Source: Deltaproteobacteria bacterium
GTDB taxonomy: Bacteria > Myxococcota_A > UBA9160
Direction: 5' to 3'
Length of the DNA: 6,610 bases
Assembly (NCBI GenBank): GCA_003520425.1
Contig: DOUU01000054.1
Coordinates: 29,366 to 35,975 of the forward strand
Shown here: positions 1-5,591 of the stretch, piece after piece
Layout of the letters: each line of letters begins with the position of its first letter
Position numbering within the stretch: the first letter of the stretch is position 1
Position numbers and translations under genes: made by a program
Notes under the pieces: generated by a model
What the model saw: the letters and a program-made list of their open reading frames with translations, nothing else
Databases searched by the model: none
Told to the model about the DNA's origin: nothing

Positions 1-404
1 CCGGAGATCCCGAGGCTGCGCGCGAGGGCGCGGGCCAGCAGCGTCACCACCGGCTGGATGACGCCGATGTGGTAGAGCACTGCGAACAGGCTGCCCATGA
101 AGACGATGATCGGGAGCACGTTGATCACGAACGAGAAGCCGGTGTCCACGAGGGCACCGAACACGAACCGCACCCCTGTGTCGGTGTATGCGATGAAGCC
201 ATTGACGGCATCGTTTGCGGCCACGAAGAACCGCCGTCCGGGATCCGTGCGCAGCATCAGGAGAGCGAGAGCGAACTGGATCGCCGTTCCGTAGACGATG
301 ATGCGCCAGGGAACCCGCCTGCGGTCACTCGATGCGGTCCACGCGATGGCGACCATCGTCACCATGCCGGTCGCGGAGACTGCGCGGGCCGAGAAGTCGT
401 TCAT
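1..404 (-). CDS. Concentrative nucleoside transporter, CNT/NupC family (N-terminal part, cut by window edge)
   Basis: Reading leftward from ATG at 404, 134 codons stay open to base 1, so the C-terminal two thirds lie outside (family members are about 400 residues). The fragment shows the CNT N-terminal layout: a first hydrophobic stretch near residues 9-23, a charged turn DRRRVPWR (27-34), a second membrane segment (35-51), LRTDPGRRF (51-59), the conserved FVFGALVD patch (80-87), and NVLPIIVF (95-102) leading to AVLYHIGVIQ (108-117). CNT proteins import nucleosides across the inner membrane, driven by Na+ or H+. The substrate-binding hairpins come after this fragment, so specificity cannot be read. 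The ATG overlaps the thiE stop codon (ATGA, 401-404), and a GGAGG lies 10 bases upstream (415-419), inside thiE. Family assignment is firm; a substrate linked to thiamine is only a guess from context. Confidence 0.88.
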   Translation of the reverse strand, partial: MNDFSARAVSATGMVTMVAIAWTASSDRRRVPWRIIVYGTAIQFALALLMLRTDPGRRFFVAANDAVNGFIAYTDTGVRFVFGALVDTGFSFVINVLPIIVFMGSLFAVLYHIGVIQPVVTLLARALARSLGIS

Positions 405-1054
405 CGAAAGGGCGCCTCCAGCACCTGGACGAGGGCGCGCGCCGCGGCGGCGGGATCCTCGGCCCCCGCCACCGCGGAGATCACGGCGACGCCCGCGGCT
501 CCGGCGCGCTTCGCGGACGCTGCGCGGGCGAGGTCGATGCCTCCGATCGCGATCACGGGGTGGGGGGCCACGGTCTTTACCGCCTCGGCGAGCAGAGCGA
601 GCCCGCGTGGATCGTAGGGCGAGTCCTTCGAACGCGTCTCAAACACAGGCCCGAACGCGACGTAGTCCACGGGCTCCGCGCGCGCGGCCCTGGCCTGCAC
701 GAGGGTATGGGTCGAGCGCCCGACGAGCAGGCGCCTGCGCGCTGCGGCGGGCAGGGAGGCCGGCGCCAGGTCGTCTTGACCGAGGTGCACGCCGTCGGCT
801 TCGGCGAGAAGCGCGAGGTCGAAACGATCGTTGATGAAGAAGAGGGCGCCGCTCGAGCGCGTGATGCTGCGGATGTCGGCCGCCATGGCGAGCGTGGCGC
901 GATCCGCCGCGTGCTTCGCCCGCAGTTGGACGACGGAGGCGCCGCCTTCGCAGGCGGCCCGGGCCTGCTCCACGGGGCTCCACCGAAAGGCCGGGCTGTC
1001 GTCGGCCACGACGAAGAGCCCGCGCAGGCCCGCGGCGAGCGGGCGTGACGTCAC
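401..1054 (-). CDS. thiE: Thiamine-phosphate synthase
   Basis: This 217-residue cytoplasmic TIM-barrel enzyme joins hydroxymethylpyrimidine diphosphate to thiazole phosphate, giving thiamine phosphate and pyrophosphate. The family signatures appear in order: QLRAKH (43-48), NDRFDLAL (75-82) with the Asn-Asp pair, ADGVHLGQDDL (86-96) with metal-binding Asp, GRSTH (112-116), AFGPVFETRSK (133-143) that grips pyrophosphate, and IAIGGI (168-173). Length is normal for a stand-alone ThiE. The start is GTG at 1054, overlapping the stop of the upstream response regulator as GTGA (1051-1054), with a G-rich GGGACGGGA just before it. No other thiamine gene (thiC, thiD, thiG, thiM) is present and no TPP riboswitch is visible ahead of it, so expression probably follows the two-component promoter upstream. 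The CNT transporter gene follows with a 4-base overlap. Confidence 0.95.
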   Translation of the reverse strand: MTSRPLAAGLRGLFVVADDSPAFRWSPVEQARAACEGGASVVQLRAKHAADRATLAMAADIRSITRSSGALFFINDRFDLALLAEADGVHLGQDDLAPASLPAAARRRLLVGRSTHTLVQARAARAEPVDYVAFGPVFETRSKDSPYDPRGLALLAEAVKTVAPHPVIAIGGIDLARAASAKRAGAAGVAVISAVAGAEDPAAAARALVQVLEAPFR

Positions 1055-2499
1055 TCCCGTCCCGGCAGCTCGATGGCGAGCTCCACGATCTTCTTGCGCA
1101 AGGTGTTGCGGTTGATCCCGAGCAGCGCCGCGGCGCGGATCTGGTTCCAGCCCGTGTGTTCGAGCACGGCGACGAGCAGCGGACGCTCCGCGCGTTCCAT
1201 AAGACGCGGGTACAGGTCCCGCGCCGCGCTCTCCGAGAGGGCGCTGCGCGCCTCCTCCGCCATGAGCTGCTCGAGTGTGGCGCGGGTGCGGCCTTCACCG
1301 ACGGGGGTCTCAAGGAAGGCGAAGTCCTCGGGCGTCAGCACCTCGCTCGAAGCCAGAACCAGGGCGCGCTTGATCGCATTCTCGAGCTCCCGAACGTTGC
1401 CTGGCCACGGATACGCCGAAAGATGTCGGAGCGTGGCCTCCGCGAGGAAACGCGGCCCCGTGCCCATCTCCTCGGAGTAGCGCGACACGAAGTGCTCGGC
1501 GAGGATCGGGATGTCTTCGGGCCTCTCGCGCAGCGGCGGAAGGTGAATGGGGACGACCCGCAGGCGGTAGAGCAGGTCCTCTCGGAATCTTCCCGCCTTG
1601 ACCTCGGCGTCGAGATCCCGGTGTGTCGCGGCGATGATGCGCACATCGACGTGCTCGGGACGACGCCCCCCGACCGCGGTCACCTCGCCGCTCTGCAAGA
1701 CGCGCAAGAGCTTGGCCTGCAGCTCGACCGGCATATCCCCGATCTCGTCGAGGAAGAGTGTGCCGCCCGAGGCCTCGCGGAATCGTCCCGCGCGCGCCTC
1801 GATTGCGCCGGTAAACGCTCCCCGCTCGTGGCCGAAGAGCTCGCTTTCCAGGAGCTCTCGGGGGATCGCGGCTGCGTTCACCGCCACAAAGGCGCCGGAG
1901 GCGCGCGGGCTCGCGACGTGGATGGCGCGGGCCACGAGTTCCTTGCCGGTTCCACTCTCGCCGGTGATGAGCACCGAGACGTCGCTGCGCGCCACGCGTC
2001 CGATCGTCTTGAAGACCTCGAGCAAAGCGTCGCTGCGGCCGACCAGGCGGTCGCCGGGGGCGATGCGCGCGCCGACCTCCCGGCGCAGCTGCCGGACCTC
2101 GCGCTCGAGATCGCGCGTGCGGAGCGCGCGCTCGACGAGAGCGCTCACCTCGGCGAGGCGGAACGGTTTCACGAGATAGTCCAGCGCTCCGCGTTTCATG
2201 GCCTCGACGGCATTCTCAAACGTGTTCTGCGCAGTGATCACGACCACCGCCGTCTCCGCACCCAGGGCCCGGATGCGGTCGATGAGCTCGAGGCCCGAGG
2301 GGCCGGGCATCCGGATGTCGAGAAAGGCGATATCGAAGGGGCCCTGGCTGGAGAGGGCTTCGATCGCGGCTTCGCCCGAGTCGACGTCGAAGACCTCATG
2401 GCCGCCTGCGCCGAGCGCCTCGCGCAGCACGAAGCGGATCGATGCTTCGTCGTCCGCGACAAGGATTCGAGCGCGGCGCTCGGCCGCGCGCTCGTTCAT
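1051..2499 (-). CDS. NtrC-family sigma-54-dependent response regulator
   Basis: The 482-residue protein has the three-part NtrC architecture. The receiver domain (about 10-125) carries the acidic pair D16-D17, phospho-acceptor D61 in FLDIRMP, T89 and K111. The AAA+ domain (about 150-385) carries Walker A GESGTGKE (180-187), an intact GAFTGA sigma-54 contact loop (227-232), Walker B GGTLFLDE (245-252), a probable arginine finger region GRFREDLLYRL (303-313) and PWPGNVRELEN (364-374). The C-terminal Fis-type helix-turn-helix (441-475) includes AAALLGINRNTLRKK. It should activate RpoN promoters when phosphorylated by the adjacent kinase. ATG at 2499 overlaps the kinase stop as ATGA, with GGAGG (2505-2509) 5 bases upstream. 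It resembles NtrC/GlnG closely, but without glnA or glnB nearby a nitrogen role is not proven, so no symbol is given. Its own stop overlaps the thiE start. Confidence 0.95.
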   Translation of the reverse strand: MNERAAERRARILVADDEASIRFVLREALGAGGHEVFDVDSGEAAIEALSSQGPFDIAFLDIRMPGPSGLELIDRIRALGAETAVVVITAQNTFENAVEAMKRGALDYLVKPFRLAEVSALVERALRTRDLEREVRQLRREVGARIAPGDRLVGRSDALLEVFKTIGRVARSDVSVLITGESGTGKELVARAIHVASPRASGAFVAVNAAAIPRELLESELFGHERGAFTGAIEARAGRFREASGGTLFLDEIGDMPVELQAKLLRVLQSGEVTAVGGRRPEHVDVRIIAATHRDLDAEVKAGRFREDLLYRLRVVPIHLPPLRERPEDIPILAEHFVSRYSEEMGTGPRFLAEATLRHLSAYPWPGNVRELENAIKRALVLASSEVLTPEDFAFLETPVGEGRTRATLEQLMAEEARSALSESAARDLYPRLMERAERPLLVAVLEHTGWNQIRAAALLGINRNTLRKKIVELAIELPGRE

Positions 2500-3575
2500 T
2501 CCGTCCTCCGCAGCGGAAGGGAGACGCGGACGGTCGTGCCCTTCCCAGGGACACTTTCGACGCGCAACACGCCGCCGTGGCGCGCGACCCAGTGCTTGGA
2601 GAGGGCGAGGCCCAGACCCGTGCCACGGGCTCGGGTGGTGAAGAACGGAGTCGAGACATTCTCGAGCACGTCGGCGGGAATGCCGGGCCCCGTGTCCTCG
2701 AACTCGACCAGGACCTCGGGGACGCGGGCTCCATCTTCGGTGAGGAGTCGATGGTCAACGCTCACCCGGGTGCGGATGAGGAGCGTCCCGCCCTTCGCCT
2801 CGAGGGCCTGAAGCGCATTGCGCGCGAGATTCAAGAAGACCTGGACCAGTCGATCCGGGTCGGCGAGGAGCTCCGGCAGAGAGGGGTCGAAATGGCGCTC
2901 GACTCTGGCGCTTGCGGAGAGCGGATCGTGGGCCAAGAGGTCGAGGACGTCGTCGAGGAGCCGGTGCAGATTCACGGGGGCGAGCTGGAGCTTCTCCCCG
3001 CGCGCAAACACCATGAGGTCGTCGACGAGCGTCGCGATGCGATCCACTTCCCGGACGATGAGCCGCGCCGACTCGCGGGTCTGCGAATCTGTGGCCCGCA
3101 GCTCGAGCAGCTCCGCCGCGCCGCGGATTCCTCCGAGCGGGTTCTTGACCTCGTGAGCGATTCCGGCCGCGATCCGTCCGAACGCCGCGAGCCTCTCCCG
3201 CTCGGTCACGACCCGCTGGAGCGAGTGCTGGATCGTGCGGTCCCGAAGCGCGAGCACGACACCATCGGGCGTACCCCGCTCGTCGAAGGTGGCGGAGGCG
3301 GCGACGTCCACCACGAGCTTCACCTCGTGGCGCCGTTCGACGGCTTGGTCGCTTGCGAGGGCCGTGCGCCCGCTTGAGAGCGCAGCCCGCGCCAGCTTTG
3401 CCATGGCGTGGTCCGGGCCGAGCACGCCCTCGATGGGCTCTCCGCCGATGGCCTCGGGGGAGGTCTCCAGGATGCGGCAAGCCTCGGCGTTGACGTGCTC
3501 GACGCGGCCCTCGCGGTCCACCACAAGGACCCCATCGAGGACCGCATCAAGCACGCGCTGGAGGTCGACGGGCAA
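2496..3575 (-). CDS. NtrB-like cytoplasmic PAS-domain sensor histidine kinase
   Basis: The 359-residue protein has no membrane segment or signal peptide, so it senses an intracellular cue. A PAS domain spans about 5-115, opening with VLDGVLVVDREGRVEHVNAEA. The dimerisation/phospho-acceptor domain holds the H-box GIAHEVKNPLGGIRGAAELL (138-157), with H141 as the likely phosphorylated residue; this is very like GlnL/NtrB. The ATPase domain has the N-box (N249, N253), G1 DTGPG (294-298), PFFTT (310-314) and G2 GTGLGLAL (318-325). The start is TTG at 3575: the SD-like GGGGAGGA (3592-3585) sits 9 bases upstream, and no in-frame ATG or GTG exists between this TTG and the upstream in-frame stop. GTG at codon 8 is a weaker alternative. 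It is the first gene of the operon and the likely partner of the overlapping sigma-54 activator. The cue it detects cannot be inferred. Confidence 0.94.
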   Translation of the reverse strand: MPVDLQRVLDAVLDGVLVVDREGRVEHVNAEACRILETSPEAIGGEPIEGVLGPDHAMAKLARAALSSGRTALASDQAVERRHEVKLVVDVAASATFDERGTPDGVVLALRDRTIQHSLQRVVTERERLAAFGRIAAGIAHEVKNPLGGIRGAAELLELRATDSQTRESARLIVREVDRIATLVDDLMVFARGEKLQLAPVNLHRLLDDVLDLLAHDPLSASARVERHFDPSLPELLADPDRLVQVFLNLARNALQALEAKGGTLLIRTRVSVDHRLLTEDGARVPEVLVEFEDTGPGIPADVLENVSTPFFTTRARGTGLGLALSKHWVARHGGVLRVESVPGKGTTVRVSLPLRRTE

Positions 3576-3584
3576 CGGAGTTGG

Positions 3585-3592
3585 TCCTCCCC
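3585..3592 (-). promoter_or_regulatory. Ribosome binding site of the sensor kinase, supporting its TTG start
   Basis: On the minus strand GGGGAGGA lies 9 bases before the TTG at 3575. Part of it falls in a small palindrome, TCCCC-GT-GGGGA (3599-3588), which might partly mask the site in the mRNA; the loop is so tight that only about three pairs could form comfortably. Confidence 0.6.
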
Positions 3593-3603
3593 ACGGGGAA
3601 ATC

Positions 3604-3622
3604 GTGCCTAAAGCTTAGGCAC
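3604..3622. repeat. Perfect inverted repeat, candidate operator
   Basis: GTGCCTAA (3604-3611) and TTAGGCAC (3615-3622) are perfect inverted 8-bp arms around a 3-base AGC centre, 19 bp in all, the size of a dimeric repressor or activator site. A degenerate further half-site, TTAGCAACACC (3625-3635), follows directly. On the minus strand this reads as GGTG-tt-GCTAA, GGTG-CCTAA, then the inverted arm. It lies about 30 bp before the kinase start and about 53 bp before moeA, so it could serve either unit. The bound protein is unknown. The arms do not match the NtrC-box arrangement (GCAC and GTGC half-sites in the opposite order). A stem-loop role in RNA is possible but there is no T-run. Confidence 0.6.
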
Positions 3623-3663
3623 CTTAGCAACACCTCTCCGGGCGTCGAGGCGCTCGGGGGCGA

Positions 3664-3670
3664 GGGAGGG
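3664..3670 (+). promoter_or_regulatory. Ribosome binding site of moeA
   Basis: GGGAGGG lies 4-5 bases before GTG at 3675. A second in-frame GTG at 3684 would be 13 bases away, so 3675 is preferred. The later start could instead use AAGGTG (3672-3677); the choice changes the protein by only three residues. Confidence 0.5.
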
Positions 3671-3674
3671 TAAG

Positions 3675-4958
3675 GTGAACCCGGTGAACCATTTGAGGAC
3701 TGGGCTTTCGGTGGCGGAAGCGCAGCGCGTCGTTCTCGCGCTTGCGCCGCAGCTCGGGTCTGAGACCGTGGCCACCGCCGACGCGCTCGGGCGGGTGCTC
3801 GCCGAGCCGGTTGTCTCCACACGCACGCTTCCCCCGGCCGACAACTCGGCGATGGACGGCTACGCCCTTCGCTGCGCCGACCTCGCGGGCGCGACCCGCG
3901 AGACGCCGGTCGCCCTGCGAGTCGCTTTCGAGGTCCCCGCCGGCGGCAGCTCCCCCGAGCGCGCACTCGCCCCGGGTGAGGCCGCTCGCATCTTTACCGG
4001 CGCCCCGATCCCGCCGGGCGCAGACGCAGTCGTTCGGCAAGAGGATGCCGAGCGCGAGGGCGCTCTCGTGCGCATGCGCGGGGTCCCGCGCCCTGGCGAG
4101 AACGTGCGCTCGGCAGGCGAGGATGTGCGCAAGGGCGAGCTCGTGCTCGATTGCGGGGCGGAGCTCGGGCCCGCGGCTCTCGGGCTCCTGGCCTCTCTCG
4201 GCCGCACGGTGGTCGCGGTACGCCAGCGGCCGCGGGTCGCCGTGGTCTCGGGAGGCGACGAGCTCGTCGAGCCCGACACCGCTCCGTTCGACGGAAAGAT
4301 CGTGTCCTCGAACTCCTACACGCTCTCCGCACAGTGCCGACTCGCGGGCGCCGAACCGATCTACCTCGGGATCGCGCGCGATACACCCGACGCCCTCGAG
4401 GACCGGCTCCGCGCCGGGAACCGGGCGGATCTCATCGTTTCATCGGGCGGCGTCTCGGTGGGAGACCGCGACTACGTGCGGCCGGTTCTCGAGAAGCTTG
4501 GCTGCACGCTCGTGTTCTGGGGAGTGCAGATGAAGCCGGGCTACCCCATCGTCTTCGGACGCTTCGGGGACACCGGCCCCCTTGTGTTCGGCCTCCCGGG
4601 CAACCCCGTGTCCGCCATGGTGACGTTCGAGCAATTCGTCCGCCCTGTGCTGCGAAAGATGGCCGGCCACAGGGCTCTCTTCCGCCCGCTGGTTCGCGCG
4701 ACGCTGGCCCACGACTTTGAGAAGTCTGCAGGACGCATGCACTTTGTGCGGGTCTTTCTCGAGCCCAAGCCCGACGCGGCCGGCGAGTTCGTGGCGCGGA
4801 GCACGGGCACCCAGAGCTCGGGCGTCTTGCGCTCCATGGCCCTCGCCCACGGCCTGCTCATCCTTCCCGCGGCGAAGACGCGGCTTGCCGCCGGCGAGCG
4901 CGGCCTGGTGCAGGTCCTCGACGAGGGCTTCTTCGCCGCGCACGAGCCGGGATTCTAG
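3675..4958 (+). CDS. moeA: Molybdopterin molybdenumtransferase MoeA
   Basis: This 427-residue cytoplasmic enzyme inserts molybdate into adenylylated molybdopterin to form molybdenum cofactor. Length fits the family (about 400-430). The motifs run in the expected order: DNSAMDGYA (56-64), EAARIFTGAPIPPGADAVV (102-120), GENVRSAGEDV (141-151), RPRVAVVSGGDELVE (185-199), SSNSYTL (211-217), SSGGVSVGDRD (256-266, the MoCF-binding region), MKPGYPIVFG (286-295) and GLPGNPVS (306-313). The C-terminal small domain includes GTQSSGVLRSMA and ends near 427. The start is GTG after GGGAGGG. mobA follows with no intervening base, so the two form an operon for consecutive cofactor steps. No ModE site or molybdenum riboswitch is recognisable in the short leader. 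All key motifs are intact. Confidence 0.96.
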   Translation: MNPVNHLRTGLSVAEAQRVVLALAPQLGSETVATADALGRVLAEPVVSTRTLPPADNSAMDGYALRCADLAGATRETPVALRVAFEVPAGGSSPERALAPGEAARIFTGAPIPPGADAVVRQEDAEREGALVRMRGVPRPGENVRSAGEDVRKGELVLDCGAELGPAALGLLASLGRTVVAVRQRPRVAVVSGGDELVEPDTAPFDGKIVSSNSYTLSAQCRLAGAEPIYLGIARDTPDALEDRLRAGNRADLIVSSGGVSVGDRDYVRPVLEKLGCTLVFWGVQMKPGYPIVFGRFGDTGPLVFGLPGNPVSAMVTFEQFVRPVLRKMAGHRALFRPLVRATLAHDFEKSAGRMHFVRVFLEPKPDAAGEFVARSTGTQSSGVLRSMALAHGLLILPAAKTRLAAGERGLVQVLDEGFFAAHEPGF

Positions 4959-5570
4959 GTGGGAAGGCCCGTCGGACGCCTGCGCGATGTCGCCGGCGCG
5001 GTGCTTCTGGGCGGGAGCTCGACCCGGATGGGGCATGACAAGGCGCATCTTGCAATCGGCGGTGTCGCCGCAGCCACCCGCATCGCGTGCGTTCTCGCCG
5101 AGCTCTTCGAGGATGTACTGCTGGTGGGCGGAGATCCGCCCCCAGGCGCTCCGGGGCGGAAGGTCCCCGACCCTCCCGGTCCGCCGTGTCCTCTGCGCGG
5201 CATGGTCGCAGCCCTCGCAGCCGCCTCGGCGGAGCGGGTGCTGATCGTGGCAACGGATCTGCCGCTCGTAACGCCGGCATTGCTGCTCGCGATCGTCGCC
5301 TGGCCGCGCGCACAGGCCGTGGCGCCGCGACCCGGCGGCGTGCCTCAGCCGCTCTGTGCGCTCTACGAGCGGGCTCCTGCGGAGCGGGCAGCCTCCGCCC
5401 GGCTAGACAGCGGACGACTCGCGGCCAAGGGCCTGCTCACGGAGCTCGAGGCCGCCTATCTCGAGGACGCGGATCTCGCCGAGGTCGACCCGGACGGAGC
5501 GGCCCTTGTCAATCTGAACACGCCCGAGGACCTGGCCCGGGCCGAGGCGCTCGTCGCCCGGGCGAGGTAG
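4959..5570 (+). CDS. mobA: Molybdenum cofactor guanylyltransferase MobA
   Basis: The 203-residue cytoplasmic nucleotidyltransferase transfers GMP from GTP to Mo-molybdopterin, producing the guanine dinucleotide cofactor of DMSO-reductase-type enzymes. The N-terminal nucleotide-binding signature LLGGSSTRMGHDKA is at 16-29, the metal-binding aspartate in ATDLP at 98-102, and the C-terminal NLNTPEDL signature at 185-192. The usual GPLAGI-like motif is replaced by a longer GPPCPLRGMVAAL (74-86), a modest departure. The GTG start abuts the moeA TAG stop (TAG|GTG), suggesting termination-reinitiation coupling. It has no strong Shine-Dalgarno sequence of its own, and later starts would remove the nucleotide-binding loop. 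MobA fits better than the related CTP-using MocA because of NLNTPEDL and the moeA linkage, but nucleotide choice is not proven by sequence alone. Confidence 0.92.
   Translation: MGRPVGRLRDVAGAVLLGGSSTRMGHDKAHLAIGGVAAATRIACVLAELFEDVLLVGGDPPPGAPGRKVPDPPGPPCPLRGMVAALAAASAERVLIVATDLPLVTPALLLAIVAWPRAQAVAPRPGGVPQPLCALYERAPAERAASARLDSGRLAAKGLLTELEAAYLEDADLAEVDPDGAALVNLNTPEDLARAEALVARAR
5535..5563. repeat. Inverted repeat in the 3' end of mobA
   Basis: GCCCGGGC occurs at 5535-5542 and again at 5556-5563. Each copy is self-complementary, so the two can pair as an 8-bp GC-only stem with a 13-base loop. It lies within the last dozen mobA codons (encoding two Ala-Arg-Ala stretches) just before the convergent mobA/uppP junction. 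No T-run follows on either strand, so it is not a standard intrinsic terminator. It could slow polymerase or protect the 3' end, or simply reflect codon use. Confidence 0.4.
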
Positions 5571-5591
5571 GGGCGGGTCGAGGAACGCGGC
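5571..5591. other. Short convergent gap between mobA and uppP
   Basis: Only 21 bp separate the two convergent stop codons. It contains no hairpin followed by thymines, so no intrinsic terminator is visible. Transcripts from both sides probably overlap, or end by a Rho-type mechanism. Confidence 0.5.

Larger units (their letters stand above)
3576..3674. promoter_or_regulatory. Divergent intergenic region between the kinase operon and moeA-mobA
   Basis: These 99 bp are the only space for promoters of both divergent units. The region is locally less GC-rich around 3600-3632 and contains a strong inverted repeat. I found no clear -35/-10 pair in either direction and no complete -24/-12 sigma-54 site. 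The right part (3633-3670) is GC-rich and ends in the moeA Shine-Dalgarno sequence. The promoter role is inferred from the gene layout. Confidence 0.6.

Noticed and set aside
69..834. Plus-strand frames opposite the CNT and thiE genes
   Set aside because: His/Glu- or Arg-rich peptides with no domain, opposite well-supported minus-strand genes.
639..1313. 224-codon minus-strand frame across the RR/thiE junction
   Set aside because: It is Arg/Ala-rich out-of-frame translation of two genes with clear family motifs.
1045..2811. Very long plus-strand open frame (588 codons) antisense to the response regulator and the kinase C-terminus
   Set aside because: It lies opposite a gene with complete receiver, AAA+ and Fis motifs, has no recognisable domain and a composition expected from reverse-strand GC-rich codons. 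Long antisense frames are common in such DNA.
2442..3377. 311-codon plus-strand open frame antisense to the sensor kinase
   Set aside because: The minus-strand frame carries all histidine kinase boxes; this one shows no domain and is an antisense shadow.
3593..3611. Possible sigma-54 promoter for the kinase operon (minus strand AGGCACGATTTCCCC)
   Set aside because: The -24 GGCACG half matches, but the -12 element reads CCCC instead of TTGC, and the implied transcript start would fall inside the ribosome binding site.
3604..3622. Palindrome read as a classical NtrC box
   Set aside because: NtrC boxes have GCAC before GTGC with about 7 bases between; here GTGC comes first and GCAC follows after 11 bases.
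3604..3622. Palindrome as an intrinsic terminator
   Set aside because: No T-run follows on either strand and it lies upstream of both divergent genes, where no transcript is expected to end.
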